From contig CAISIK010000129.1 of assembly GCA_903885375.1 (NCBI GenBank), positions 1 through 64,000 on the forward strand: 64,000 nt of DNA. The letters run 5' to 3'. The DNA is from an uncultured Pseudomonadota bacterium (GTDB lineage: Bacteria > Myxococcota_A > UBA796 > SXON01). This document shows positions 20,172-29,999 of this stretch, piece after piece. Both the position numbers and the translations under genes were made by a program. Under the pieces are notes generated by a model that worked only from the letters and a program-made list of their open reading frames with translations, had not been told where the DNA came from and made no database searches. Numbering within the stretch: position 1 is the first letter of the stretch; each line of letters opens with the position of its first letter.

Positions 20172-22447
20172 TGAACATTCTGAACGGAGCGGTGATGCGT
20201 TCTCCCCTTCTCTTCGGCGCCATCTGCGGCCTCACGCTCGTGGCGTCGCCGGCCTTCGCGGCTGCGCCCACCACCGTGGGAGCTGCGGCTGTGGCGGGAA
20301 CCGCGGAGCGCACCGAAGTGCGTATTCCCCTGGTCGGGGAAAGCCCGGCGTACAGCGCCTTCAAGGCCTCGAACCCTGACCGCCTCGTGATCGACTTCCC
20401 CGCCAGCGCCATCGCTGAAGGGGCGACTGTCGGCGCCGGCGGCATGATCGCCCGCGGCGAGTTGACCACCTTCAACGACGGCTCCGACGTCGTCCGCCTC
20501 ACGCTCTTCGTGAGCGGTCCCTTCTCGCACGAGCTCCGACAGGAAGGCGGCTCGCTCGTTGTGGAGCTGGTCCCCGGTGCCGCGGCCGACCCTCTGGCGG
20601 ACGCCCTGGCTGGGAGTCGCCTCTCCGGCCCCGCCGCCACGCCGGAAGGCCCGGCGCTCACGACGCTCGATTTCGCGTTCGACGAGTCGACCAGCCGCGT
20701 GGTGATGGGGCTCAAGTCGGTGGAACCCGCGGTCTCGCAGCCGTCGGCGCGCCTCATCGTGGTCGACTTGCCGGGGGCCGTGATGCCCTCCTCCCTCTCC
20801 CGGGAGATCGACAGCAGCCGGTTCTTCAGCCCCGTGGAGAGCGTCAAGGCGCGGCCCACGCGCGCCGGCACCCGCGTGGAGATCGCCCTGCGCGAGCCCG
20901 CCGAGTACCAGGTAAAGCGCGATGGTCAGCTCTACTCCATCGAGATCACCAACCCGCCCAGCATGGCACAGGCCCGCTCCGAGCAGGCCCAGCGCGCTGC
21001 GCAGGCGGCGCCGTCCGGACCCGACACCAACGAGAAGGAAGGCCTCTCCAACGCCAACGGCGGTGAGGTCATCATCGGCTCGTCGGGGTTCACGGAAGAC
21101 CCGCAGGCCAGCTTCGGCGCCGGCAACGGCTCTGACGACCCCAACGGGCTGTCCTTCGCCGAGGATGCACCCGGTTCGGGCAGCGCCCGCTACCGCGGCC
21201 GTCGCATGTCGATCGACCTTCAGGGCGCCGACATCCACGCCGTGTTCCGCTTCATCGCGGACACCGCCGATCTGAACATCGTCGCCAGTGACGAGGTCGA
21301 CGGTACGGTCACCGTTCGGCTGAAGGACGTGCCCTGGGATCAGGCGCTCGCCGCCGTGCTTCAGGCCAAGGGCCTGGCCGCCCAGCGCTTCGGCAACATC
21401 ATCCGCGTGGCCCACATCGAGACCATCAAGTCGGAACAGCAGGCGGCGGTCGAGAAGGACAAGGCCACCAAGCTGCTCGAGCCGCTTGAAATCTACGTGG
21501 CGCCGCTGGACTACAGTTCCGTGGCCGACGTGTCGGCGCAGCTCCAGCCCCTGCTCAGCGAGCGCGGCACGATCCAGACGGACACGCGTTCGAACCAGCT
21601 CATCATCAAGGACGTTCGCGCAAGCATCGCCATGATGCGTGAGCTGCTCAAGCGCGTCGACCAGCAGAACCGGGCGGTTTCCATCGAGGCTCGCTTCGTG
21701 GAAGCCACCAGCTCCAAGGTGAACTCCCTCGGCATCCAGTGGGGGAGCTCCGTCGATGCGTCCGGGGCTACCGGCTACCAGACGGGGGCGTTCTTCCCGA
21801 ACTCGGTCGGCGTGTCCGGTGGACTTTCCCAGACCGGCGCGAGCCAGTTCTACTCGCCCGGCAGCGACAGCCTGCTCGTCGATCTGGGCTCCTCCGGCAG
21901 CTCGGGCGCAATCGCCTTCTCGCTCGGCAGCATCCCCGGCCTCATCGACCTCGACGCCCGTCTCTCGGCCCTCGAGTCCGAGGGTTGGGGACGTTTGGTG
22001 TCGAGCCCCCGCGTGAGCGTGATGGACAACGAGTCCGCCGAAGTCACACAGGGCGCCTCGATTCCCTACGAGAGCGTCAGCGCCCAGGGCACCACCGTGC
22101 AGTTCGTCGACGCGGTGCTGTTGTTCAAGATCACCCCGCACATCACCACCGACGGTCACGTCGCGATGGATGTGAAAATCAAGAACAACCGCCCCGACTT
22201 CAGCACCACGGTGCAGGGGCGCCCCTCGATCGCCAAGAAGGAGCTGAGCACCAAGGTGCTCGTCGTCGATGGCGATACCGCGGTGCTCGGCGGCGTGTAC
22301 GCCACGGAAGAGTCCTGGAGCCAGGAGCGCGTCCCCGGGCTCGGCTCGATCCCGCTGCTGGGCTACCTGTTCAAGAACTCGACGACGTCCAGCCGCCAGA
22401 ACGAGATGCTGGTCTTCATCACCCCGCGAATCGTCGCCAACGATTGA
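20171..22447 (+). CDS. pilQ: Type IV pilus secretin PilQ
   Basis: PilQ forms the outer-membrane channel through which the pilus passes. The product of about 758 residues has a signal peptide (LLFGAICGLTLVASPAFA|A) and two AMIN-like peptidoglycan-binding modules (~35-130 and ~150-260). A Ser/Gly linker leads to an STN/N0 domain (IDLQGADIHAVFRFIADTAD), an N1 domain (~430-510), and a secretin core to the C-terminus with VEARFVE-like IEARFVEATSS and GGVYATEESWSQERVPGLG. All are expected of PilQ. The ATG at 20171 overlaps the pilP stop (TGATG). A GTG directly before it is an alternative. It is followed by aroK, as in many proteobacteria. Confidence 0.95.
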   Translation: MNILNGAVMRSPLLFGAICGLTLVASPAFAAAPTTVGAAAVAGTAERTEVRIPLVGESPAYSAFKASNPDRLVIDFPASAIAEGATVGAGGMIARGELTTFNDGSDVVRLTLFVSGPFSHELRQEGGSLVVELVPGAAADPLADALAGSRLSGPAATPEGPALTTLDFAFDESTSRVVMGLKSVEPAVSQPSARLIVVDLPGAVMPSSLSREIDSSRFFSPVESVKARPTRAGTRVEIALREPAEYQVKRDGQLYSIEITNPPSMAQARSEQAQRAAQAAPSGPDTNEKEGLSNANGGEVIIGSSGFTEDPQASFGAGNGSDDPNGLSFAEDAPGSGSARYRGRRMSIDLQGADIHAVFRFIADTADLNIVASDEVDGTVTVRLKDVPWDQALAAVLQAKGLAAQRFGNIIRVAHIETIKSEQQAAVEKDKATKLLEPLEIYVAPLDYSSVADVSAQLQPLLSERGTIQTDTRSNQLIIKDVRASIAMMRELLKRVDQQNRAVSIEARFVEATSSKVNSLGIQWGSSVDASGATGYQTGAFFPNSVGVSGGLSQTGASQFYSPGSDSLLVDLGSSGSSGAIAFSLGSIPGLIDLDARLSALESEGWGRLVSSPRVSVMDNESAEVTQGASIPYESVSAQGTTVQFVDAVLLFKITPHITTDGHVAMDVKIKNNRPDFSTTVQGRPSIAKKELSTKVLVVDGDTAVLGGVYATEESWSQERVPGLGSIPLLGYLFKNSTTSSRQNEMLVFITPRIVAND

Positions 22448-22449
22448 GC

Positions 22450-22905
22450 TTGCGCCTGGCGCTCGCCGGACCGATGGCCGTCGGCAAGACGACCACTGCC
22501 CGGTTCGTGGCGGCCCGCCTCGCGGTGCCCTTCGTGGACCTCGACGAGGCGCTGGGGTCCATTCCGGCGCGCTTCGCTGAGGGGGGCGAGGCCCTCTTCC
22601 GCATCGCGGAGAGTGAGAAACTGCGCGCGCTGGTGGCCGGGCACGGCGTGCTCGCGCTGGGCGGCGGCACGCTCCAGCGGGAAGAGAATCGCCGCGCGCT
22701 CGCGGACTGGAAGGTGGTGATCCTGATGGCGCGGGAGGAGACCCTCGAGCCCCGTCTGGCCGGGTCGACCGGACGGCCACTGGCCGATCGGTGGCGCGCG
22801 CTCCTCGCCGAACGGACGCCGGTGTGGCTCGACTACGGTGAGCCGGTGTGGGTGGACGGACTCGATTCCGACGCAGTAGCAGAGGCCGTGGTGGCACGAT
22901 GCTGA
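22450..22905 (+). CDS. aroK: Shikimate kinase
   Basis: This enzyme phosphorylates shikimate to shikimate 3-phosphate in aromatic amino acid synthesis. The 151-residue product has a P-loop (GPMAVGKTT), the substrate-binding DLDEAL and EALFRIAESE blocks, the shikimate-binding ALGGGTL motif, and the LID region GRPLADRWRALLAERTPVW. The usual DSD near residue 30 is DLD here. The ATG at 22474 would split the P-loop, so I start at TTG 22450, three bases after the pilQ stop. The protein is a little shorter than the typical 165-180 residues because its C-terminal helix is brief. The pilQ-aroK-aroB order is conserved in many proteobacteria. Confidence 0.88.
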   Translation: MRLALAGPMAVGKTTTARFVAARLAVPFVDLDEALGSIPARFAEGGEALFRIAESEKLRALVAGHGVLALGGGTLQREENRRALADWKVVILMAREETLEPRLAGSTGRPLADRWRALLAERTPVWLDYGEPVWVDGLDSDAVAEAVVARC

Positions 22906-23978
22906 GCGACACCCTGACGCTGACCCTCGGCTACGACGTGGTGCTGGCGCCTTCCCTTGCCGGGCTGCGCGCGCGATTGGAATCGCTCGGGCTCGTTCGC
23001 GCGGTGGTGGTGACCAATCCCGTGGTTCGGGCGCTGCACGGCGAGGCGCTCGCGAGCGAGCTCGGGCAGCTCGTTTCGGACTGGGTGGTGCTTCCCGATG
23101 GAGAGAGCTTCAAGACGCTCGCGTCGTGGCAGCTCGCGGTGGCCGGCATCCTGGCCGCACGCCCCGACCGGAACACGGCCGTGCTGGCCTTCGGAGGCGG
23201 CGTGGTGGGCGATGTGGCGGGATTTGCGGCCGCCGCGACGTTGCGCGGGCTGCCCCTCGTCCAGCTCCCCACGACGCTCCTCGCGATGGTGGACTCGTCC
23301 GTGGGCGGGAAGACCGGTGTGAACGTGCCGGAAGGCAAGAACCTGGTGGGAGCGTTCCACCAGCCTCGGCTGGTGTGGGCGGGCATGCACACGCTCGCCA
23401 CGCTGCCGCCCCGCGAGCTGCGGTGCGGCTTCGGCGAAATCCTCAAGCACGCCGTGCTGGAGTCCGAATCGGCCATCGAAGCGCTGGAGCAGGCGGCCCC
23501 GATGATCAAAGCCGGCGATCCCGATGCCCTCCTGGCCGCCGTGGCGCGCTCCGTGCGGCTCAAGGCGGCCATCGTGGAGCAGGACCCCGAAGAACGCGGC
23601 GTCCGGGCCACGTTGAACCTCGGCCACACCCTCGGCCACGCCGTCGAGCGTGTGGCCGGCTACGGTGCGTGGAGCCACGGCGAGGCCGTCGCGCTCGGCG
23701 TGGTGGCCATCTGTCGATACGCCGAACGGCACGGTCACAGCACGATCGCCGGCCTCTCCGCCCGCGTCACCGCGCTCGCGCTGGAGCTCGGGTTGCCCAC
23801 CCGCATGCCCGACGAGTTCGACAGCGCCGCGCTCGTGGAGGCGATGGGATTCGACAAGAAGCGCGAGCGTGGTATGGTCCGGTTGGTGATCCCTCAGTCT
23901 GCCGGCCACATCCAGCTCGTTCGTGTCGGCCACGCCGACCTGCTGGATTTGTGCGCTGCTGCCCGGGGTGATGCGTGA
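22899..23978 (+). CDS. aroB: 3-dehydroquinate synthase
   Basis: The enzyme makes 3-dehydroquinate from DAHP using NAD and a divalent metal, the second step of the shikimate pathway. The 359-residue product shows the NAD-binding GGGVVGDVAGF, the substrate/metal block PTTLLAMVDSSVGGKTGVN, KNLVGAFHQP, FGEILKHAVL, and the metal-ligand motif LNLGHTLGHAVE. Length and motifs are complete. It overlaps the aroK stop by seven bases. It ends in a GTGA overlap with the first of two lipoprotein genes. Confidence 0.97.
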   Translation: MLSDTLTLTLGYDVVLAPSLAGLRARLESLGLVRAVVVTNPVVRALHGEALASELGQLVSDWVVLPDGESFKTLASWQLAVAGILAARPDRNTAVLAFGGGVVGDVAGFAAAATLRGLPLVQLPTTLLAMVDSSVGGKTGVNVPEGKNLVGAFHQPRLVWAGMHTLATLPPRELRCGFGEILKHAVLESESAIEALEQAAPMIKAGDPDALLAAVARSVRLKAAIVEQDPEERGVRATLNLGHTLGHAVERVAGYGAWSHGEAVALGVVAICRYAERHGHSTIAGLSARVTALALELGLPTRMPDEFDSAALVEAMGFDKKRERGMVRLVIPQSAGHIQLVRVGHADLLDLCAAARGDA

Positions 23979-24457
23979 TCGCGCTGCTGCTGGCGGCCTG
24001 CTCTGCGCCGGAAGCCGCTCCGGGCTCGACCGTGCTCACGCCCGATGATGTCACTGCCCCTTGGGATGAAGCCTACGCCGAGGCCGACGAGATCGGCGGC
24101 CTCTTCCCGATGGAAGCGCTCGTGCTGGGTCCCGAGGGCGATGCGCTCGAGGGCGTGCGCGTGTCGGTCCTCAGTGGATGGGATGGCGCCCTGGTGCTCG
24201 ACCGTTCCGCTGCCGGCGCCCCGCGGCTGCTCGACGCTCGCACCGGCGAGGCTCGCGCGCTCGGCGCCTGCGGGGAATCCAGCGGCGCCGGCTGCAACTG
24301 GCTCGAAGGCGTCACCAGCGCCGACGGCTCGTTCCAGTTCGATGTTTTCCTCGATGTTGCTCCCGACAACGGCGCCAAGGTGCCGGTGTTCATCGCGTCG
24401 GGAGATGATGTCGTGAGCGTGGAGATCACTCTCGACACGGCCGTTGTGGTACACTGA
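23975..24457 (+). CDS. Putative lipoprotein, paralogue of the next gene
   Basis: The 160-residue protein has a very short lipoprotein signal (MIALLLAAC, Cys9). After an acidic linker it has a beta-rich domain containing ALVLGPEGDALEGVRVSVLSGW and later SADGSFQFDVFLDV. The order of these blocks matches the neighbouring lipoprotein (PLENVVVDVSSGW and NNQGVVEFYIFVD), so the two are tandem paralogues. The pattern resembles invasin/Big-type Ig-like folds, but the assignment is tentative. GTG start overlaps the aroB stop (GTGA). Function is unknown. The position inside a pilus/shikimate operon suggests co-expression only. Confidence 0.65.
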   Translation: MIALLLAACSAPEAAPGSTVLTPDDVTAPWDEAYAEADEIGGLFPMEALVLGPEGDALEGVRVSVLSGWDGALVLDRSAAGAPRLLDARTGEARALGACGESSGAGCNWLEGVTSADGSFQFDVFLDVAPDNGAKVPVFIASGDDVVSVEITLDTAVVVH

Positions 24458-24474
24458 CGCGACTCGGAGTTGGC

Positions 24475-25065
24475 ATGGTTCTGCTGTTTGGCTTCGTTGC
24501 ATGCGCCGGTGGCCCCTACGAAGCGCCGTATTCGGCGACGATCTCGTCGCCGGTCACGTCACTCACGCTGACCAACACCGGCGGCCTCACCGATGAAGAC
24601 GGCTTCGGCCTCGTGTTCTTCGATCAGGTCACCGTCACCAACGAGGACCGCTTCGGTCGCGCCCTCCCGCTCGAGAACGTCGTGGTCGACGTGAGCAGCG
24701 GCTGGGGCGGCACCTACATCCTCCCTGAGCGCGCCGTGAAGTCGGTCGATGACTTCCGGGAGGACTGCGCCGCCGGCGGGGGCGACGAAGAATACCAGGA
24801 CCTCTGCGACGCGCTGCTGAACGATCCCGACAACGAGTACTACGAGCTGTCGGCCGAGTACCTCGCGGCCGAAGAGGATGAAGACGGCAACGCCGGCTTC
24901 CGCCCCAACTACCTCCGCGGTACGACCAACAACCAGGGCGTGGTCGAGTTCTACATCTTCGTCGACAGCACGCCGGGCTCGGGCACCGACTTCGGGATCT
25001 CGATGAGCATCCCCGCGGACTACACCTCGATGATCGTTTCGACCGTGGCGCAGGGCGAAGGCTGA
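24475..25065 (+). CDS. Putative lipoprotein, Ig-like domain
   Basis: The 196-residue product has a short lipoprotein signal (MVLLFGFVAC, Cys10). It carries a beta-rich domain sharing two blocks with the preceding lipoprotein: a strand before SSGWGG and a strand NNQGVVEFYIFVD near the end. An acidic insert of about 45 residues between the two blocks (rich in Asp/Glu, with Cys77/Cys86-type cysteines) is absent from the paralogue. It is exported and likely anchored in the outer membrane. A role in pilus function or surface adhesion is possible but inferred only from neighbours. Confidence 0.65.
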   Translation: MVLLFGFVACAGGPYEAPYSATISSPVTSLTLTNTGGLTDEDGFGLVFFDQVTVTNEDRFGRALPLENVVVDVSSGWGGTYILPERAVKSVDDFREDCAAGGGDEEYQDLCDALLNDPDNEYYELSAEYLAAEEDEDGNAGFRPNYLRGTTNNQGVVEFYIFVDSTPGSGTDFGISMSIPADYTSMIVSTVAQGEG

Positions 25066-25071
25066 TCAAGC

Positions 25072-25812
25072 TTGAACGGGGAAATCTCCGAGCTTCGCCG
25101 GCGGCTCCGCGACGACCCCAGATCGCTTGTCTTCGTTCGACTCGCCGAGGCGCTTCGCAAGGAGGGTGAGCGGGCGCAAGCGTTGTCCGTGATCCGCTCG
25201 GGCCTGCGCCACCATCCCGACCTGCCTACCGCCCGGGTCGTTCTCGCGCGCATCCACCTCGAGGCCGGGGCTCGGCAACTGGCGCTGGCCATCCTCGAGG
25301 AGGTGGCGGCCGCCGACCCCGAGAACGTGGCGGCGGGCACGATGCTGGCCGGCCTCCTCGTCGAGGACGGCCGCCTGCGGGAGGCGCGAGCGCTGCTCGA
25401 CCACCTCAAGCTCACCGCCGGTCAGGATGCGGTGGTCCAATCGCTCATCCTCCTGGCCACCCCGGAGCAGAAGCGGCTCCACGGCGACCCCGACGATCCC
25501 TTCGACACGCCGCGCTGGGCCGATCGGTTGGCGGGCCACGGCGACTACCCGCGGGCCACGCGCGCGTGGCAGCGCATCTTCCAGGCCAACCCCCGCGACC
25601 GGCGCGCCCGAGGCCGCCTCGTGGAGCTCTCCCGCGCGCTGGATGGCCTCGGCGATGGTGGCTCCGACATCGTCGCGCCTGGCGCCTTCCGCCACGCCAT
25701 CCCCGGCGCGGGGGAAGCCGTTGCCGCCTTGCTGGACGACCACGCCGCCGCCCCCCCGCCCGAGGGCAGTTCCGCGCTCGCGGCCTGGGCCCGGCACTTC
25801 TGGACCTCCTGA
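25072..25812 (+). CDS. TPR-repeat protein
   Basis: The 246-residue predicted cytoplasmic protein has several tetratricopeptide-like repeats (about residues 15-120: [23 protein letters not shown], then [21 protein letters not shown]). A later one lies at ~150-190 ([18 protein letters not shown]). The C-terminus is Ala/Pro-rich. No signal peptide is visible. The start is a TTG seven bases after the lipoprotein stop, with weak ribosome-binding sequence. It overlaps the aroQ ATG (TGATG). TPR proteins of this kind act as scaffolds. The specific partner is unknown. Confidence 0.7.
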   Translation: MNGEISELRRRLRDDPRSLVFVRLAEALRKEGERAQALSVIRSGLRHHPDLPTARVVLARIHLEAGARQLALAILEEVAAADPENVAAGTMLAGLLVEDGRLREARALLDHLKLTAGQDAVVQSLILLATPEQKRLHGDPDDPFDTPRWADRLAGHGDYPRATRAWQRIFQANPRDRRARGRLVELSRALDGLGDGGSDIVAPGAFRHAIPGAGEAVAALLDDHAAAPPPEGSSALAAWARHFWTS

Positions 25813-26234
25813 TGCGCATCCTCGTCCTGCACGGTCCGAACCTCAACCTCCTCGGCACCCGCGAGCCGGAAACCTACGGTCGTACGACGCTCCCCGAGAT
25901 CGACGATCGCCTCCGGAGGCTGGCCGCGGAGCTGGGCGCCACCTGCGACACGCTGCAAAGCAACCATGAAGGCGTGCTGATCGACCACATCCAGGCGGCA
26001 CGCGGGCGCTTCGACGGCATCCTGATCAACGCGGGCGGCCTCACCCACACGAGCGTGGCCCTTCGCGATGCCCTCCTCGCCGTGGCGATCCCCTTCGTGG
26101 AAGTGCACGTCAGCAACGTCCATGCGCGCGAGGCGTTCCGCCACCGGTCCTTGCTCTCCGACGTGGCCGCTGGCGTCGTCTTCGGCTTCGGCCCGCAGGG
26201 CTATGAGCTGGGCCTGCGGGGGCTCGTCGGTTAG
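25812..26234 (+). CDS. aroQ: 3-dehydroquinate dehydratase, type II
   Basis: This enzyme dehydrates 3-dehydroquinate to 3-dehydroshikimate and belongs with aroB and aroK upstream. The 140-residue protein carries the full type II signature: [18 protein letters not shown] (with the catalytic Tyr), [31 protein letters not shown], and [18 protein letters not shown] (with the catalytic His). Length is normal and a dodecamer is expected. It overlaps the TPR gene by one base. It is followed by accB and accC, a conserved aroQ-accB-accC order. Confidence 0.97.
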   Translation: MRILVLHGPNLNLLGTREPETYGRTTLPEIDDRLRRLAAELGATCDTLQSNHEGVLIDHIQAARGRFDGILINAGGLTHTSVALRDALLAVAIPFVEVHVSNVHAREAFRHRSLLSDVAAGVVFGFGPQGYELGLRGLVG

Positions 26235-26257
26235 ACTTCGGCCCCCGGAGAGCGAGG

Positions 26258-26710
<453 letters not shown>

Positions 26711-26713
26711 GCC

Positions 26714-28060
26714 GTGTTTCGCAAGATCCTCATCGCCAATCGCGGCGAAATCGCAATGCGAATCATCCGCGCCTGCCGCGAGATGGGCATCCGTACGGTG
26801 GCCGTGTACTCCGAGGCCGACCGCCACGCCCTCCACGTGCGCTTCGCCGATGAGAGCGTGTGCATCGGCCCCGCGCAGGCCCGCGCCAGCTACCTCAACG
26901 CGCCTGCGGTGATCTCGGCGGCCGACATCACCCGGGCCGACGCCGTGCACCCCGGCTACGGCTTCCTCGCGGAGAACGCCACATTTGCCGAGGCCGTCAA
27001 CGCGCATGGCATGACCTTCATCGGGCCCTCACCGGAGCACCTGCGCCAGTTCGGCGACAAGCTCTCCGCCAAGGCAGCCGCTCGCGCGGCCGGGCTGCCG
27101 CTGCTCCCCGGAAGCCACGGCGCGGTCGACTCGCTCGATGAGTGCGTCGAGGTGGCGCGGTTGATCGGCTACCCCCTGATGCTCAAGGCCGCAGCCGGCG
27201 GAGGCGGCAAGGGCATGCGCGTGGTCGAGGACGAGGAGACCCTCCGGAAGGTCTTCGCGGTCACCTCTGCGGAGGCGCTGGCCGCCTTCGGATCGGGGGC
27301 GTGCTTCCTCGAGCGGTTCCTGCGCACGCCCCGGCACGTCGAAGTGCAGTTTGCCGGTGATCGCTTCGGCGCGGCGGTGCACGTGGGCGAGCGGGACTGC
27401 TCCATGCAGCGCCGCCACCAGAAGATCATCGAGGAGGCGCCCGCTCCCAACCTGCCGCCCGGCCTTGCCGACCGGCTCCGGGCCGCGGCGGCGAAGCTGG
27501 TGGCGTCTACCGGCTATGTCACCGTCGGCACCTGCGAGTTCCTCGTAGAAGGGGAGGAGTTCTTCTTCCTCGAGGTGAACCCGCGCATCCAGGTGGAGCA
27601 CCCCGTCACCGAGATGGTCACGGGCATCGACCTGGTGCAGCTCCAGATCCGCCTCGCCGCGGGCGAGCCCATGCCCTTCGCCCAGAGCGAGGTCCGCATG
27701 CGCGGGCACGCCATCGAGGTCCGGGTGAACGCCGAGGACCCGTGGAAATTCACGCCCTCCCCCGGTCGCATCACCGGGTACCACGCCCCCGGCGGGCCAG
27801 GAATCCGGGTGGACAGCGCGGTCCACGAGGGCGCGATGGTGCAGCCCTACTACGATTCGCTCACGGCGAAGATCATCGCCTACGCGCCCGACCGCGAGGG
27901 CGCCATCCGCAAGCTTCTGGCCGCGCTCGACGAGGTGGTGGTCGAGGGCATTCGCACCTCGATCCCGCTGCAGAAACTGCTCCTCGCCGACCCGGTCTTC
28001 TCGAGCGTCGGATTCCACACCCGTTACATCGACGATTGGTTGAAGAGCCGCCCCAGTTGA
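26714..28060 (+). CDS. accC: Biotin carboxylase subunit of acetyl-CoA carboxylase
   Basis: AccC uses ATP and bicarbonate to carboxylate biotin on AccB. The 448-residue ATP-grasp enzyme shows KILIANRGEIAMRIIRACREMG, VHPGYGFLAEN, the ATP-binding Gly-rich loop KAAAGGGGKGMRVV, and the catalytic/metal block EVNPRIQVEHPVTEMVTGID. Length is standard. It starts with GTG three bases after the accB stop, so the two are certainly co-transcribed. Confidence 0.97.
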   Translation: MFRKILIANRGEIAMRIIRACREMGIRTVAVYSEADRHALHVRFADESVCIGPAQARASYLNAPAVISAADITRADAVHPGYGFLAENATFAEAVNAHGMTFIGPSPEHLRQFGDKLSAKAAARAAGLPLLPGSHGAVDSLDECVEVARLIGYPLMLKAAAGGGGKGMRVVEDEETLRKVFAVTSAEALAAFGSGACFLERFLRTPRHVEVQFAGDRFGAAVHVGERDCSMQRRHQKIIEEAPAPNLPPGLADRLRAAAAKLVASTGYVTVGTCEFLVEGEEFFFLEVNPRIQVEHPVTEMVTGIDLVQLQIRLAAGEPMPFAQSEVRMRGHAIEVRVNAEDPWKFTPSPGRITGYHAPGGPGIRVDSAVHEGAMVQPYYDSLTAKIIAYAPDREGAIRKLLAALDEVVVEGIRTSIPLQKLLLADPVFSSVGFHTRYIDDWLKSRPS

Positions 28061-28088
28061 CTGGCCTCGCAACCCTGGGAGTAAGAGA

Positions 28089-29984
28089 ATGAGCAACGAA
28101 CGCCAGCAGCTTGAACAGGAGGCCTTGCAGCACCTGAATCGGGGCAGCGTCGACGGGGCGCTTCGCGCCTACGTGTCCATTCTTCGTCTCGATCCGAAGG
28201 ACCGCCGCATCCGCCAGAAGGTCGGCGAGATCTACCTCAAGCAGGGGAAGACACAGGATGCGGAGCGCCACCTGCGCGAGGTCGCGGAGGGCCTGCTCAA
28301 GGAGTCGAGCCACCGCGCCGCCGTATCGGTGCTCAAGCAGCTGGTGGTAATCCGGCCCGACGATCCGCAGCTCCAGCTCGATCTCGGCGATTGTTACCTC
28401 GCGGGCTCGTACCAGCAGGATGCCCGGGCCGCGTTCGACTTCGCGCTCCGCGGGTGGATGAGCCTCGGAAAACCGCTGCTGGCCGCCAAGGCTGCGCGGC
28501 GCCTCGCCGAGTCCAGCCCGGCCGACCTCACGCTTCGACTGCGCGTAGCCGAGCTCCTCGAAGCCGGTGGTGACATCGCCTCGGCCGTGGCCACCTATCG
28601 GGAGGTCATCGAGGAGTTCCGACGCCGCGGCCGCACCGACGAGGTCGGCAGGATTGCCGAGGCGGCGCTCAAGTCCGCGCCCGACGACGTGCCCCTGCTC
28701 CTCGATGCCGCGGCGGCGCGGGTGCAGCAGGGCGAACACAAGCGCGCCCTTCAGGCGCTGCAGACGGCGTTCATGGCCGCCCCGCGCGACCCGCGTACGC
28801 TCGACCTGCTGGCCCAGGCGTTCGAGGGCGTCGGGCAGCCCGAGCGCGCCCTGAAGGTGCTCTGCGAGCTGGGGCAGGTCCTTCAGGACCGCACCGACTA
28901 CGCGGGCGAGGCGGGCGCGCTTCGCCGTGCCGCGGCGCTGGCTCCCGACGACCGCGACGTGGCCAGCCGACTGGCCCGCGCCGAGGATCGGGTGGGCCGA
29001 CTGGAGCGCAAGCTCACCCAGCTCAACTTCCTGCAGCCCGCCGACGAGGTCACCCTTCGGTCGGTGGTGCGCGCCGAGACCTTCATCCGGTTCGGCATGC
29101 TCGACCGCGCCGAACGGGAGTTGAAGGAGGCGCTGTCGGCGTCCACCAGTCCCCTCCCCCTCCAGGCGGGCATGGCGGAGGTCCTCGTGGCCGCCGGTCG
29201 GGTGCCCGAGGCGCTCACGTGGATGGAGCGCACGCTCCCGCATGCGGGAAGCGAGCGCGACGTTGTGCTCGACCGCATGGCCCTGCTGAAGGGAGTGCCC
29301 GCCAGCCAGGGGGCGACGACCAGCGTCGAAGACGACGAGCTCGTCGACGATCCCGCCACCGAGCCGCCAGCCGCCACCATTCCCGGGAACGAAGACGACG
29401 AAGCGATGGGCGATCGCCTTGCCCGCGCGGGCGACCTCGCGGGCGCGGTCCTGGCGTGGCGCAGGGCCCTCGCCGAGGACCCCCTCAACGAAGGCGTGCT
29501 CCACAAGATCTCCGAGCTGCGGAACGCCTCCCGCGCTCGGGAGGTCGCCCCTTCCCCGATGTTCCACGCCCCCGAGGAAGGCACCTTCGCCGAGATCGAG
29601 CCCGAGCTGCTCGACGGCGACTCCGACGGCGGCGGCTCGCTCGACGAGGCGCGCGCCCTCGTGGCCGTGGGCCAGGGCGCCGCGGCCCTCGCGATCGTGC
29701 AGGGGATGGATGGCCTCGAGGCGCGCGTGGTGGAGGCCCAGGCCCACCGGGCGTGCAACGACATCCCCTCGGCGCTCGAGGTCATGCGCGAGGCCACCAA
29801 CGACGCCTCCGACGCCGACCCCGCCTACCCCGAAGCGCTCTACGAGCTGGCCGGGCTGTACACCGCCACCCAGAAGCACCGCTCGGCCCTCCGCCTCCTC
29901 GAAGAGCTGCGCGATCTCGCGCCCGACCACCGGGCCTCCGACGTGGAGGCGCGCATTCGCGGTTTGCAGATGCTGGCGCGCTGA
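28089..29984 (+). CDS. Large TPR protein
   Basis: The 631-residue predicted soluble protein is made mostly of tetratricopeptide repeats. The first (EQEALQHLNRGSVDGALRAYVSILRLDPKD) and next (VGEIYLKQGKTQDAERHLREVAEGLL) are clear. Further copies run to about residue 410. A divergent acidic linker (~420-450, VEDDELVDDPATEPP) is followed by more repeats to the C-terminus. No signal peptide or enzyme motif is visible. It is a probable scaffold. Proteins of this shape occur in myxobacterial motility and signalling clusters, but no specific assignment is justified. Good GGGAG ribosome-binding site. It converges on the CPBP protease gene. Confidence 0.75.
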   Translation: MSNERQQLEQEALQHLNRGSVDGALRAYVSILRLDPKDRRIRQKVGEIYLKQGKTQDAERHLREVAEGLLKESSHRAAVSVLKQLVVIRPDDPQLQLDLGDCYLAGSYQQDARAAFDFALRGWMSLGKPLLAAKAARRLAESSPADLTLRLRVAELLEAGGDIASAVATYREVIEEFRRRGRTDEVGRIAEAALKSAPDDVPLLLDAAAARVQQGEHKRALQALQTAFMAAPRDPRTLDLLAQAFEGVGQPERALKVLCELGQVLQDRTDYAGEAGALRRAAALAPDDRDVASRLARAEDRVGRLERKLTQLNFLQPADEVTLRSVVRAETFIRFGMLDRAERELKEALSASTSPLPLQAGMAEVLVAAGRVPEALTWMERTLPHAGSERDVVLDRMALLKGVPASQGATTSVEDDELVDDPATEPPAATIPGNEDDEAMGDRLARAGDLAGAVLAWRRALAEDPLNEGVLHKISELRNASRAREVAPSPMFHAPEEGTFAEIEPELLDGDSDGGGSLDEARALVAVGQGAAALAIVQGMDGLEARVVEAQAHRACNDIPSALEVMREATNDASDADPAYPEALYELAGLYTATQKHRSALRLLEELRDLAPDHRASDVEARIRGLQMLAR

Positions 29985-29999
29985 ACGGCGCCCGCGGCC

